A stretch of DNA of 64,000 nucleotides from Anaerocolumna sp. MB42-C2 (GCF_030913705.1 NZ_CP133190.1:6326001-6390000); one strand, 5' to 3'. Shown: positions 1-8,546, numbered from the stretch's first letter. The notes: generated by a model not told the origin, from the letters alone. Made by a program: numbers and translations.

Positions 1-38
1 AGTGCTAAATAGAAGCGTTGTAGAACTTTTTTTACCAT
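1..38 (-). CDS. potC: spermidine/putrescine ABC transporter permease PotC, N-terminal fragment
   Basis: Only the first 12 or so codons are inside the window. The ATG at 38 begins MVKKVLQRFYLA, and it overlaps the stop codon of potB (ATGGTAA). The basic start followed by a hydrophobic turn is right for an inner-membrane permease. The identity rests mainly on position: potA, potB, potC, potD is the standard order of the polyamine importer operon, and the gene after potB is the second permease. Confidence 0.7.
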   Translation of the reverse strand, partial: MVKKVLQRFYLA

Positions 39-850
39 ACGCTTTTGCCCACCTCCTCTTTATCATATTTAGCAAGTACAGCCATACTGATTAAAATAAA
101 TATCATCAATACTAAAGACAGACCTGACCCGGTATGCCAGTTATTCATTGTCTTAAATTGCTGTTCAATTACATTGCCTATTAATACTACCTTACTTCCG
201 CCAAGTATATCAGATATAACAAATGTTGTCAGAGAAGGGACAAAAACCATTGTGATTCCGCTGATTACACCGGGCAGACTTAAGGGTAAAATAATTTTTA
301 TAAACGTCTGCAGTGTGTTTGCACCTAAATCCCTGGCTGCATTGATGATATCGTCATTAATCTTTAAGATAACATTATAAATAGGCAGTATCATAAAGGG
401 CAGGAAGTTATAAACCATGCCGAATACAATAGCCGACGGAGTATTGATAATATTTAAGGCGGGCAGATGAAAAAACCCAAGGATCGTATTAATAACACCG
501 GTTTTCTCCAGTATATTCTGCCAGGCCAGGGTCCTTAATAAAAAGTTCATCCACATAGGTAAAATAAATATCATAACAATAAAAGAATTACTTTTTAATT
601 TCATATTGTGGAGAATCAATGCCACAGGGTAGGCAAGGACCAGACATAATATGGTGCTGATAACAGATAACTTTAAAGAAAGCCAGAGTGCCTTCCGGTT
701 AATGGGGTCTGCAATCATAGTCAGGTTAGTCAAAGTAATTCCGCCGTCTTCAGAGGAAAAACCATAATAAATAATCATTAGTAACGGAACAATGATAAAC
801 ACTGCCATCCAGATAATATAAGGAAAGGATAGCTTAAGTTTACTGTTCAT
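32..850 (-). CDS. potB: spermidine/putrescine ABC transporter permease PotB
   Basis: A 272-residue multi-spanning membrane protein, one of the two permeases of an ATP-driven polyamine importer. Hydrophobic segments are seen near residues 11-30, 60-80, 90-110, 140-160, 190-215 and 240-260. The cytoplasmic loop carries the EAA-type signature of binding-protein-dependent permeases, here around residues 168-190 (NAARDLGANTLQTFIKIILP). The ATG at 850 lies inside the end of potA, so the two frames overlap by 11 bases, and the stop overlaps potC. This tight coupling indicates one transcript. The length is usual for PotB. Substrate preference (spermidine or putrescine) cannot be told from the permease. 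Confidence 0.9.
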   Translation of the reverse strand: MNSKLKLSFPYIIWMAVFIIVPLLMIIYYGFSSEDGGITLTNLTMIADPINRKALWLSLKLSVISTILCLVLAYPVALILHNMKLKSNSFIVMIFILPMWMNFLLRTLAWQNILEKTGVINTILGFFHLPALNIINTPSAIVFGMVYNFLPFMILPIYNVILKINDDIINAARDLGANTLQTFIKIILPLSLPGVISGITMVFVPSLTTFVISDILGGSKVVLIGNVIEQQFKTMNNWHTGSGLSLVLMIFILISMAVLAKYDKEEVGKSVW

Positions 851-1919
851 CCATAATCACCGCCTCTTCATCCTCCGATTCCGGTTTATTCATGATCTGG
901 ATGTCAAATGGATTTACCGAGATACCAACTTCACTTCCTACCAAAGAGAGATCTGTACTGTGTACCAGCCACTCATGACCTGCGGCCATAACTTCCATTT
1001 CATAATGAACTCCTTTAAAGATTAAAGAAGTCACCCGGCCGGTAATTATTCCGTCCTCCGGTTTCACCAAATCAATATCTTCCGGGCGAATTACAACATC
1101 AACCGGTTTATTTTTACCGAATCCAACATCCACACACGGAAAATTAGTTCCTAATATATTAACCAGTTTATCCTCAATCATTGTAGCGTGTAAAATGTTA
1201 CTTTCTCCGATAAAATCTGCCACAAAAGCATTCTTTGGCTCATTGTATATCATTTCCGGGGTTCCCACCTGCTGGATGTAACCCTGATTCATAACGACAA
1301 TCGTATCAGACATGGTTAAGGCTTCTTCCTGGTCATGGGTTACATAAATAAAAGTAATACCAAGTTCATTCTTAAGACGTATCAATTCATATTGCATATC
1401 CTGTCTGAGCTTTAAATCCAACGCACCTAAGGGTTCATCAAGAAGTAATACCTTGGGTTCATTTACAATCGCTCTTGCGATTGCAATACGCTGCTGCTGA
1501 CCACCGCTTAAGGAATCAGGTGTCCGGTTTTCAAAACCCTCCAGGTTAACAAGTTTTAGTGCATATTTTATTTTATCACTTATATAGGATTTACTTTTTT
1601 TCTTTATTTTTAAGCCAAAAGCTATATTCTCGGCTATAGTCATATGGGTAAATAAAGCGTATTTCTGAAATACTGTATTTAATTGCCTTTCATTAGGGGG
1701 TAACTTTGTAATATCCTTATCATCAAATATTACTTTACCGGCATCTGGATTTTCAAATCCGCCAATAATACGCAGGGTAGTTGTTTTACCGCAGCCGCTT
1801 GGTCCTAGCAGGGTTAAAAATTCATTCTCCCTGATATACAGATTGAGAGAATCTAATACTGTATTATCATCATAAGTCTTTGTAATATCAATTAGATTAA
1901 TCAGCTTATTACCAGCCAT
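840..1919 (-). CDS. potA: spermidine/putrescine ABC transporter ATP-binding protein PotA
   Basis: The 359-residue ATPase of the polyamine importer. The Walker A motif GPSGCGKT is at residues 39-46, the Q-loop glutamine at 85, the signature LSGGQQQ at 137-143 and Walker B VLLLDEP at 157-163. The last ~110 residues form the TOBE-type regulatory domain typical of PotA/MalK ATPases. The ATG at 1919 follows AAGGAGGATATAAC, a strong ribosome binding site. The gene lies 61 bases after the XRE-cupin regulator and overlaps potB by 11 bases. Other importers have similar ATPases, but the regulator and the permeases make PotA the best reading. Confidence 0.92.
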   Translation of the reverse strand: MAGNKLINLIDITKTYDDNTVLDSLNLYIRENEFLTLLGPSGCGKTTTLRIIGGFENPDAGKVIFDDKDITKLPPNERQLNTVFQKYALFTHMTIAENIAFGLKIKKKSKSYISDKIKYALKLVNLEGFENRTPDSLSGGQQQRIAIARAIVNEPKVLLLDEPLGALDLKLRQDMQYELIRLKNELGITFIYVTHDQEEALTMSDTIVVMNQGYIQQVGTPEMIYNEPKNAFVADFIGESNILHATMIEDKLVNILGTNFPCVDVGFGKNKPVDVVIRPEDIDLVKPEDGIITGRVTSLIFKGVHYEMEVMAAGHEWLVHSTDLSLVGSEVGISVNPFDIQIMNKPESEDEEAVIMDEQ

Positions 1920-1980
1920 GTTATATCCTCCTTGGTATTATAATTTTAAAGTAAAACTTTCGTTACTAATCAGGCTGACT

Positions 1981-2520
1981 CTAGAAATTGGGTGGTGTGG
2001 AAATCCACAGCAGGGAAGCACCTTGTTTTTCCGAGGAGGTAATATAATGCTTTTTACCGGCTTTAAAATAAAAGGATTCACCTTTTTTGGCTTTGAAAGT
2101 TTTATTTCCAATATGCAGTGTAATACTGCCGTTTAATACGTATCCGAATTCTTCACCCTCATGGGGATTATCCGGGTAAGTGGAACCGCCTGGGTCAAGT
2201 GTCAATAGAATTGGTTCCAGCATATTTTTTTGAGCATTTGGAATGATCCACTTAATATCATTCTTTAAGTCATTATCATATTTTTCAAAATAATCCGACT
2301 TTTTAAAAACAACCTGTTCGGAAGTTGAATCTGAAAAAAATTCTTCTAAATTCGTACCTAAGCATTGAAGAATATCTACAAGGGTGGCAATAGAAGGAGA
2401 AGTTAAATCCCTTTCTAACTGAGAGATAAATCCTTTAGACAGTTCCGCCCGGTCTGCCAGTTCTTCCTGAGTTAAACTTTTTTGCACACGCAGCTCTTTA
2501 ATCTTTTCTCCTATCTTCAC
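1981..2520 (-). CDS. XRE-family regulator with C-terminal cupin domain (PuuR-like)
   Basis: A 179-residue transcription factor. Residues 4-60 are a helix-turn-helix of the XRE type (KIKELRVQKSLTQEELADRA) and residues ~105-179 are a cupin barrel (EGEEFGYVLNGSITLHIGNK) that usually binds a small ligand. This architecture is common for regulators of polyamine uptake or breakdown, and the gene is the first of the pot operon, so control of polyamine import is inferred. The start is GTG at 2520, six bases after AAGGAGG. Its own promoter region (2541-2610) holds repeated TAAAC/GTTTA half-sites just downstream of a good -10 box, consistent with autoregulation. The exact ligand is unknown. Confidence 0.88.
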   Translation of the reverse strand: MKIGEKIKELRVQKSLTQEELADRAELSKGFISQLERDLTSPSIATLVDILQCLGTNLEEFFSDSTSEQVVFKKSDYFEKYDNDLKNDIKWIIPNAQKNMLEPILLTLDPGGSTYPDNPHEGEEFGYVLNGSITLHIGNKTFKAKKGESFYFKAGKKHYITSSEKQGASLLWISTPPNF

Positions 2521-2540
2521 AATATGCCTCCTTAATAAAG

Positions 2541-2610
2541 TTAAACTTTTTGTTTAGTCTCGCTAAACAAGCGGCATATTTTATTATACACGTAATCTTT
2601 GCTATGTCAA
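2541..2610 (-). promoter_or_regulatory. promoter and inverted-repeat operator of the XRE-cupin/pot operon
   Basis: On the minus strand TTGACA (2610-2605) is followed after 16 bases by TATAAT (2588-2583). Between this and the start codon lies the perfect inverted repeat TTGTTTAG (2550-2557), spacer of 5, CTAAACAA (2563-2570). A third half-site, TTAAAC, sits at 2541-2546. The position, just after the likely transcription start, fits a repressor site for the cupin regulator. Confidence 0.65.
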
Positions 2611-2709
2611 TAAATTAATATGTAATTATATTAGTTTTTTGTATATATAAAACTCTTCATAAATAAAAACGAAGATATATGATAAATTCACTGATTACAG
2701 GGCACAAAA

Positions 2710-2756
2710 TAAGGCCAAAATGCAAAAAGCCGGATGCTTAGTGAATTTTGACCTTA
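2710..2756 (-). terminator. probable terminator after aroC
   Basis: Read on the minus strand, TAAGGTCAAAAT pairs with ATTTTGGCCTTA (one mismatch) and is followed by ATTTTGTG. It lies ~150 bases after the aroC stop. A competing 9-base pairing (AAATTCACT/AGTGAATTT) overlaps it. The rest of the 2521-2909 spacer is AT-rich with no coding potential; it also repeats TTTTAATGATCAAA, which is the 3' end of aroC, at about 2824. Confidence 0.45.
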
Positions 2757-2909
2757 CATATAAATAAAAGCAGTTTATTGAACATAGGTAACCTCTGAAA
2801 ATGAATACCTTTTTCAAATCAATTTTAATGATCAAAAAAATGAATACTTATTAATTTTATAACATTGACAATTTCTTCGTCCATTCTGATGTAATAATAT
2901 AACCCTTTT

Positions 2910-4013
2910 TTAATGATCAAAGAATTTTTTAATATTATCTATTCTTGAAGTCATACTCATAAACAGCATATCTACAATTGTAACCGCTGTCATAGCCTCA
3001 ACAACAACTACCGCCCTAGGAACAATGATCGGATCATGCCGTCCTTTAATATTAACTTTTATATTTTCTCCGGATTTATTTATAGTATCCTGTGTCTTTG
3101 CTATGGAAGGTGTTGGTTTAACGGATGCTCTGAGAATAATTTCTGTTCCGTCACTGATACCTCCCAAGATGCCGCCTGCATGATTCGTTACTTTTCGTAC
3201 TTTACCTTCCGTATCGAATCTGAAGTTATCATTATTATCAGAGCCCGACATCTGTGAGGACTTAAAACCTGAACCGAATTCAATCCCTTTTACCGCACCG
3301 ATGGATAAGATGGCTTTGGCCAGATTCGCATCCAACTTATCAAATACAGGTTCACCTATTCCAGTTGGCATACCGCTTACAATACATTCAATAACCCCGC
3401 CTGCGGAATCAAGTTCTTTTATTTTGTCATCCAATAGAGCCTGAGCAGCTTTAGATGCTTCCAGATCGGGCATAGCGAGAGGGCTGAGTAAGATGTTTTC
3501 TTTATTGCAGCTTTTATAATCAATGGATATATCACCAATGGATTTGGTATAAGCACAAACATTGATACCCAGTTGATTCAGGATAGCCATAGCTATGGCA
3601 CCGGCAGCTACACGTCCTATGGTTTCCCGTCCGGAGGAACGGCCTCCTCCCCGGTAATCACGAAATCCGTATTTTTCATCATACGTATAATCTGCATGTC
3701 CGGGACGATAATAATTTGCAATCTCAGAGTAATCACCGGATTGCTGATTGGTATTCATTATTACCAGGGAGATAGGGGTGCCGGTAGTTTTTTGTTCAAA
3801 TACACCGGATAATATTTCGACCTGGTCCCTTTCTTTTCTGGGTGTAGCATATTTCGTCTGTCCGGGTCTTCGCCGATTCAGATAAACCTGTATCATTTCC
3901 TCCGTAAGAGTTAATCCTGCAGGACATCCGTCTACAACAACTCCAATGCCCTTACCGTGGGATTCACCCCAGGTTGATATTTTAAATAAATTACCGTATA
4001 TAGAACCTGACAT
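2910..4013 (-). CDS. aroC: chorismate synthase
   Basis: Converts 5-enolpyruvylshikimate-3-phosphate to chorismate, the last shared step of aromatic amino acid synthesis, using reduced FMN in the cytosol. The 367-residue protein opens with SGSIYGNLFKISTWGESHGK and contains RPGHADYTYDEKYG and YRGGGRSSGRET, the well-conserved family signatures; length is normal. The ATG at 4013 is chosen because it follows AGAGGTG at the right distance and matches the family N-terminus; an upstream in-frame ATG at 4049 would add 12 poorly conserved residues. No other aro gene is adjacent, so it appears to be transcribed alone. Confidence 0.95.
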   Translation of the reverse strand: MSGSIYGNLFKISTWGESHGKGIGVVVDGCPAGLTLTEEMIQVYLNRRRPGQTKYATPRKERDQVEILSGVFEQKTTGTPISLVIMNTNQQSGDYSEIANYYRPGHADYTYDEKYGFRDYRGGGRSSGRETIGRVAAGAIAMAILNQLGINVCAYTKSIGDISIDYKSCNKENILLSPLAMPDLEASKAAQALLDDKIKELDSAGGVIECIVSGMPTGIGEPVFDKLDANLAKAILSIGAVKGIEFGSGFKSSQMSGSDNNDNFRFDTEGKVRKVTNHAGGILGGISDGTEIILRASVKPTPSIAKTQDTINKSGENIKVNIKGRHDPIIVPRAVVVVEAMTAVTIVDMLFMSMTSRIDNIKKFFDH

Positions 4014-4235
4014 AATATTCACCTCTTTTTCTTTCTTATGTACATTCATACATTAATAGACATAGTATATAAGAAAAGATAGCCGTAATCAATATGTATT
4101 ATGGACATTTGGGTAATAAATTCATATATTGTTATGATTGATAAATTAATTGGATTATAGAAAGAAATACATTTATAATCATTATAAGAATTAATTGATC
4201 AGTTTACAATGTATTTACTATACAAGGAGGTTACT

Positions 4236-4460
4236 ATGCCAAATTATTATGACTTTAATAAAAGTAATGAATATCCAATACCAAGAAACTCACAAAGTGA
4301 CTATTTATACACTTCCGGTGATACAAAAAGAGGCCGCGGTGAGAGATTATCAGATGATTTAATTATTGATGACAATTCCGTTTATGAAATAGATCAGGAT
4401 TGCTATGAAAGGGTAAAACAGTTAAGGCTTAATCAAAAGCAGGACTGGAATAGGAAATAA
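4236..4460 (+). CDS. small hypothetical protein, 74 residues
   Basis: Begins MPNYYDFNKSNEYPIPRNSQ after AAGGAGGTTACT, a strong ribosome binding site that decides the start. The product is hydrophilic, rich in Asp, Asn, Arg and Tyr, with no membrane segment, no cysteine pair except one Cys, and no motif I recognise. It is followed at once by a 16-base perfect hairpin and a bidirectional terminator, so it is a single-gene unit transcribed divergently from aroC. The good start and terminator support a real gene; the function is unknown. Confidence 0.7.
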   Translation: MPNYYDFNKSNEYPIPRNSQSDYLYTSGDTKRGRGERLSDDLIIDDNSVYEIDQDCYERVKQLRLNQKQDWNRK

Positions 4461-4463
4461 AGA

Positions 4464-4500
4464 TTGTGACGCTTCAGTTAGCGGAACTGAAGCGTCACAA
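4464..4500 (+). terminator. 16-bp perfect hairpin after the small gene
   Basis: TTGTGACGCTTCAGTT (4464-4479), five-base loop, AACTGAAGCGTCACAA (4485-4500). It starts three bases after the stop codon. It has no T-run, so it may be a 3'-end stabiliser or a processing site rather than a terminator by itself. Confidence 0.6.
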
Positions 4501-4512
4501 ATTAGAATAATT

Positions 4513-4550
4513 ACAAGAAAAAAAGCTGCACCAGCAGCTTTTTTTCTTGT
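4513..4550. terminator. bidirectional rho-independent terminator
   Basis: ACAAGAAAAAAAGCTGC (4513-4529), loop ACCA, GCAGCTTTTTTTCTTGT (4534-4550). The A-run before and T-run after the GC core allow termination in both directions, serving the small gene on the plus strand and the Gly/Cys-rich gene on the minus strand. Confidence 0.85.
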
Positions 4551-4586
4551 CACTTTTCAGTTAAAAACAGATAGGTATTAAGTAGA

Positions 4587-4814
4587 TTAACAGAAGTTAT
4601 TACCACCGCATAAGCAAAGGATTAAGATGATCCAAATGATAGAACTGCAGCCATCATTTCCACATCCAGTTCCACATCCACTGCCAAATCCGCCACCAAA
4701 TAATCCATTATTACCATTGCCACAACAGCAAAGTAAAAGGATTATAAGGATCCAAGAACCGCCGAAACCTCCATTACAACCGATACCGCAATTTGTTGCT
4801 GCTAAATCACTCAT
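4587..4814 (-). CDS. small Gly/Cys-rich protein with two hydrophobic segments
   Basis: A 75-residue product that begins MSDLAATNCGIGCNGGFGG after GGAGGCTCTTAC, a strong ribosome binding site. Two similar hydrophobic segments (SWILIILLLCCCGNGNN at residues 20-36 and SIIWIILILCLCGGNN at 58-73) flank a Gly/Cys/Asn linker (LFGGGFGSGCGTGCGNDGC). The layout recalls the small YjcZ-type sporulation proteins of Firmicutes, which have one such segment, but this assignment is tentative. The convergent terminator at 4513-4550 closes the unit. The opposite-strand proline-rich frame is a shadow. Confidence 0.65.
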   Translation of the reverse strand: MSDLAATNCGIGCNGGFGGSWILIILLLCCCGNGNNGLFGGGFGSGCGTGCGNDGCSSIIWIILILCLCGGNNFC

Positions 4815-5260
4815 GTAAGAGCCTCCTATTTGTTATTACACTGTATCATATGATTTATTGCTTGCCTCATTTCCTATATTTCCATATAAAAACGTACTCT
4901 TTTTATCGCAATTAACGACATTATTATCATATTAAGTTATGCTAAGGAGCAGGTTTTAGTTTTATTTTGAGAAATTCCGCATACATAGGCAGTAATTAAA
5001 ATATAATTATCAGAAGTTGGTTTTCAAACTTCTGATAAAAGGCGCTGCTATTGCGCCGTGCATCCGACAATAGAAACAGCTTTTTGTTTCTATAACAGTT
5101 TAATGCTTTAATCAAATTATACAATTAGTTGTCGATATATCCGATAATGTGTAATAATATAAAATACAACATCTAAATATCAGAAATTATGGTATTAATG
5201 TTGAAACATTTATATAATTAAGGTATAATATCTGTAATAATTTAGAAAAGGAGGAAGGTT
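4815..5260. other. 446-base spacer with three tandem hairpins and a promoter
   Basis: Three hairpins stand one after another: TTATCAGAAGTT/AACTTCTGATAA (5007-5018/5027-5038), GGCGC/GCGCC (5041-5045/5053-5057) and ATAGAAACA/TGTTTCTAT (5070-5078/5085-5093). They lie ~110 bases upstream of the promoter of the following operon, so they are not in its leader. They may be a small structured RNA or the 3' end of one. Nothing else was seen in this stretch. Confidence 0.55.
5201..5229 (+). promoter_or_regulatory. sigma-A-type promoter for the 2-oxoacid oxidoreductase operon
   Basis: TTGAAA (5201-5206), 17-base spacer, TATAAT (5224-5229). The transcript would start near 5236, giving a leader of about 25 bases before the start codon. 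Confidence 0.75.
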
Positions 5261-6931
5261 ATGTATAACATTTTAATTGGTGGAGCTGCCGGTCAGGGCG
5301 TTGAAACAACGGCAGCAATACTGGAAAAATTATTAAAAAAGTCCGGTTATTTTGTATTTACTATAAGGGATTTTATGTCACGTGTCCGAGGCGGACATAA
5401 TTTTTCCATGATACGTTTTGGTACTGATATAATTACATCTCATAACGATAAACTGGATGGCATGATAGCACTGAATGATGAAACAGTTTCATTACATAAA
5501 GATAAATTAAAAGAAACAGGTTTCATATTATGCGACAGTAGTTTAAAAGCAGAAGGCTCCCAGGTTGTAAAACTGGATATGGATAAAATGGCTAAAGAAA
5601 TGGGTAACATCAGAGCTTCCGGAAGTATTGCCGTTGGAGCGGTATTGAAATTGTTTGGTGAGACTTTGGATTATGCAAAAGAGACAATGAGAACCTCCGT
5701 TAAAGAACAATACCTGGAGGTTAATTTAAAGGCAATTAAAGCCGGATATGATAGTGTGGGTAAAAAATTTGAACATATAGAGGGAAAGTTCAGTGATTGG
5801 ATGCTTATATCCGGCAGTAAGGCTCTTTCTTTAGGAGCAATCGCTGCGGGGCTAAAATTTTACTCTGCTTATCCAATGTCACCCTCTACTGCAATTATGG
5901 AATATCTGGCATCTAAAAGCAATGAAACAGGTATCGTGGTTGAACAGGCAGAAGATGAGATAGCAGCGATTAATATGGCCCTAGGGGCTTCCTATGCCGG
6001 AGCATGCGCTATGACAGGAACTTCAGGCGGTGGTTTTTGCTTGAAAGTGGAGGCTCTGGGATTCTCAGGCATTGCCGAAATTCCGTTAGTTGCCGTTGAT
6101 GTTCAGAGGCCGGGACCGGCTACCGGATTACCGACAAGAACAGAACAGAGTGATTTAAAGTTCGTAATTTCTGCAGCCCAGGGTGAATTCCCCAGGATGG
6201 TAATAGCATTGAGAAATCACAAAGATGCGTTTTATCAAACTGCAAGAGCATTTTATCTGGCGGAGAAATATCAGATACCGGTAATTATATTAAGTGATCA
6301 ATACCTTGGTGATTCTACGGCATGCGTAGAACCTTATGATATAAGTAATATTCCTAAAGCTGAAACTGCAAAATCCGATGAAATAGACGGGGATTACTTA
6401 AGATATCGTCTAACCGAGAATGGTATATCACCAAGATTAATTCCGGGTAACTTAAGATACTTTGTCTCTGCAGATAGTGACGAACATGATGAATACGGAT
6501 TTATCACTGAATCGGCTGAGGTTCGTAAGTCCATGATGGATAAGCGTATGAGAAAACTGGTGAAATTAGAAGAGGAATTATTGGAACCGGAGTTTATAGG
6601 TGAAGAGAACTGCACTACCCTGTTACTTGGATGGGGGTCTACGTATGGTCCGATAGCAGAAGCGGTTAAGAGTTTGAATTCCAAGGAACAAGGTAAATAC
6701 GGCGCCTTAGTATTTGGTGATATATATCCTTTGCCAACTAGAAAGCTTAAAAAATTAACAGCTTCAGCGGAAAACATTATTAATGTAGAGCAAAATGCAA
6801 CCGGTCAACTAGCTGATTTAATTTGCGAAAAAATTGGAATTACGTGCACGGATTCCATACTAAAATATGACGGCCGACAAATATCCGGTGAAGAGATTGT
6901 AGAGAGTCTACTGAAAGGAGGCTGTATTTAA
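5261..6931 (+). CDS. korA: 2-oxoacid:ferredoxin oxidoreductase, fused gamma-alpha subunit
   Basis: The 556-residue large subunit of a CoA-dependent 2-oxoacid:ferredoxin oxidoreductase. Residues 1-180 are the gamma domain (ILIGGAAGQGVETTAAILEK at 4-23), and residues ~185-556 are the alpha domain that contacts TPP and CoA (SAYPMSPSTAIMEYLA, EQAEDEIAAINMALGASYAG, GTSGGGFCL). Fused gamma-alpha proteins of this size are typical of KorA and its relatives. The next gene, one base away, is the beta subunit. No ferredoxin-like delta subunit is present, so electrons must go to a separate ferredoxin. The substrate (2-oxoglutarate, branched 2-oxoacid or indolepyruvate) cannot be fixed from the sequence; korA is the family-level name. 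Confidence 0.85.
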   Translation: MYNILIGGAAGQGVETTAAILEKLLKKSGYFVFTIRDFMSRVRGGHNFSMIRFGTDIITSHNDKLDGMIALNDETVSLHKDKLKETGFILCDSSLKAEGSQVVKLDMDKMAKEMGNIRASGSIAVGAVLKLFGETLDYAKETMRTSVKEQYLEVNLKAIKAGYDSVGKKFEHIEGKFSDWMLISGSKALSLGAIAAGLKFYSAYPMSPSTAIMEYLASKSNETGIVVEQAEDEIAAINMALGASYAGACAMTGTSGGGFCLKVEALGFSGIAEIPLVAVDVQRPGPATGLPTRTEQSDLKFVISAAQGEFPRMVIALRNHKDAFYQTARAFYLAEKYQIPVIILSDQYLGDSTACVEPYDISNIPKAETAKSDEIDGDYLRYRLTENGISPRLIPGNLRYFVSADSDEHDEYGFITESAEVRKSMMDKRMRKLVKLEEELLEPEFIGEENCTTLLLGWGSTYGPIAEAVKSLNSKEQGKYGALVFGDIYPLPTRKLKKLTASAENIINVEQNATGQLADLICEKIGITCTDSILKYDGRQISGEEIVESLLKGGCI

Positions 6932-6932
6932 T

Positions 6933-7778
6933 ATGGATACATTCACCACTTATGAAACAGCCTGGTGCCCGGGCTGCGGTAATTTTAATATCTTAAGATG
7001 TTTAAAAATTGCTTTGGAGGAACTTGGTAAAGATCCTTTTGAAGTACTTATGGTAGCTGGTATCGGCCAGGCTGCCAAAACTCCCCAATATATCAGCGCT
7101 AACCGTTTTTGCGGTTTACATGGAAGGTCACTGCCTGCTGCAGTGGCTGCTAAAATTGCCAATGAAAAACTTACGGTAATCGTTAATACCGGTGATGGTG
7201 ACTCCTATGGTGAGGGCGGCAATCATTTTATACATAATATAAGAAGAAATGTAGACATAACTCATTTTGTTCATGATAATCAGATTTATGGTTTAACCAA
7301 AGGCCAGGCATCACCTACATCTGGAGAAGGGCATAGGACGGATGTACAAATAAACGGTAACAGTAATACACCGTTAAACCCTATACTTATGGCAATCTCA
7401 GCAGGGGCCGGATTTGTTGCAAGGTCTTTCAGCGGGGATACAGAACATCTGGTTTCTGTTATGAAAGAGGCAATCAGGTATAAAGGATATGCTTTTGTTG
7501 ATATCCTGCAGCCATGTATCAGCTTTAATAAGATAAATACATTTTCGTTTTACAAAAGCAGAGTGTATCATTTAGAAGAAGAATATGATCCAACGGATAA
7601 AATGGCTGCATTTAGTAAAGCCATGGAGTTTGAAGATAAGATTCCCATAGGTATCATTTACCGTGAAACAAAACCAGATTTTCATACGAAAAATCAGATA
7701 TTAAAATCAGGAGTTCCTTTATTAAACAGACAAACGGAACCAAAGGTTATCCAAAAATTGATACAGGAGTTTGTATAA
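6933..7778 (+). CDS. korB: 2-oxoacid:ferredoxin oxidoreductase, beta (TPP-binding) subunit
   Basis: A 281-residue protein that carries thiamine diphosphate and one iron-sulphur cluster. CPGCGN at residues 12-17 gives two of the cluster ligands, and GDGDSYGEGGNHF at 87-99 is the TPP/Mg binding motif. The start follows AAAGGAGG at the end of korA, with one base between the genes, so the two are translationally coupled. Length and order match KorB/PorB-type subunits. It is the catalytic partner of the preceding subunit in the cytosol, oxidising a 2-oxoacid to acyl-CoA and CO2 or running in reverse. Confidence 0.88.
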   Translation: MDTFTTYETAWCPGCGNFNILRCLKIALEELGKDPFEVLMVAGIGQAAKTPQYISANRFCGLHGRSLPAAVAAKIANEKLTVIVNTGDGDSYGEGGNHFIHNIRRNVDITHFVHDNQIYGLTKGQASPTSGEGHRTDVQINGNSNTPLNPILMAISAGAGFVARSFSGDTEHLVSVMKEAIRYKGYAFVDILQPCISFNKINTFSFYKSRVYHLEEEYDPTDKMAAFSKAMEFEDKIPIGIIYRETKPDFHTKNQILKSGVPLLNRQTEPKVIQKLIQEFV

Positions 7779-7846
7779 AGGGAATTTATAGCTTCATACT
7801 ATAAAACAGGTTACTATAAAAATGGTATAAATATAGGAGGTACATT

Positions 7847-8401
7847 ATGGCAGTTAAAAACGCAATGACAAGTGACTTTTTACATTCCGCATATGGTGGT
7901 GAAAGTATGGCGCACATGAGATATCTGACCTGGGGTGCTGTTGCTGAAAAAGAGGGTTTCCCCAATATAGGTAAATTGTTTGAGGCCATATCCTTTGCGG
8001 AAAGAGTGCATGCCAACAATCATTTTAAGGAAATAGGCGGAGCAACTTCAGATGCTACCGTTACAGCCGGTGCAGTATTTGGAATGGGCAAAACAGTTGA
8101 TAATCTGCAGGGAGCAATTAATGGTGAACTCCACGAAGTAGAGCAGATGTACCCGGTATACTTAAATGCTGCAGAATTTCAAGCAGAACAAGGTGCGAAA
8201 CGATCCTTTCATTTTGCTCTTGAGGCAGAAAAAATACATGCAGATTTATTTGCGCAGGCACAAAATGCGGCAAAAGAAGGAAAAGATATGGAATTGAAAT
8301 CTGTATATATCTGCCCGGTCTGCGGTCATACCGTTCTTGACGGAGCTCCGGATAATTGTCCTGTTTGCGGAGCTAAAAAAGAGATGTATAAGAAATTTTA
8401 A
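7847..8401 (+). CDS. rbr: rubrerythrin
   Basis: A 184-residue cytosolic peroxidase of anaerobes that reduces H2O2 with electrons from rubredoxin. Residues 1-145 are the four-helix ferritin-like domain with the di-iron ligands in GGESMAHMRY, FAERVHANNH and the later Glu/His helices. Residues 150-184 are a rubredoxin-like FeS4 domain with two CPVCG motifs. The start follows ATAGGAGGTACATT. It stands alone 68 bases after korB and could be co-transcribed with it. The erythrin domain is unusually short at its N-terminus relative to long-form rubrerythrins, but all ligand helices are present. Confidence 0.93.
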   Translation: MAVKNAMTSDFLHSAYGGESMAHMRYLTWGAVAEKEGFPNIGKLFEAISFAERVHANNHFKEIGGATSDATVTAGAVFGMGKTVDNLQGAINGELHEVEQMYPVYLNAAEFQAEQGAKRSFHFALEAEKIHADLFAQAQNAAKEGKDMELKSVYICPVCGHTVLDGAPDNCPVCGAKKEMYKKF

Positions 8402-8509
8402 TCGCTGCATACAGATGTTTATGTATTTATATATTGGTTGTATAATGGGTAATGGCCAAACAAGATTAATACAAAAATAAAATGTTTCGCCAAGGTTTGT
8501 AAATAAAAA

Positions 8510-8546
8510 AGCTGTTACAAGATAATTATTCTATCTTGTAGCAGCT
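8510..8546 (-). terminator. terminator, best read on the minus strand
   Basis: AGCTGTTACAAGATA (8510-8524), loop ATTATTC, TATCTTGTAGCAGCT (8532-8546), with one G-U pair. On the minus strand it is followed by TTTTTTATTT, so it ends the subtilase transcript. On the plus strand CTTTTAATG follows, so it may also stop read-through from rubrerythrin. Confidence 0.8.

Noticed and set aside
4627..4818. Proline-rich frame opposite the Gly/Cys-rich gene
   Set aside because: It is the antisense reading of Gly codons; the minus-strand frame has the strong ribosome binding site and the terminator.
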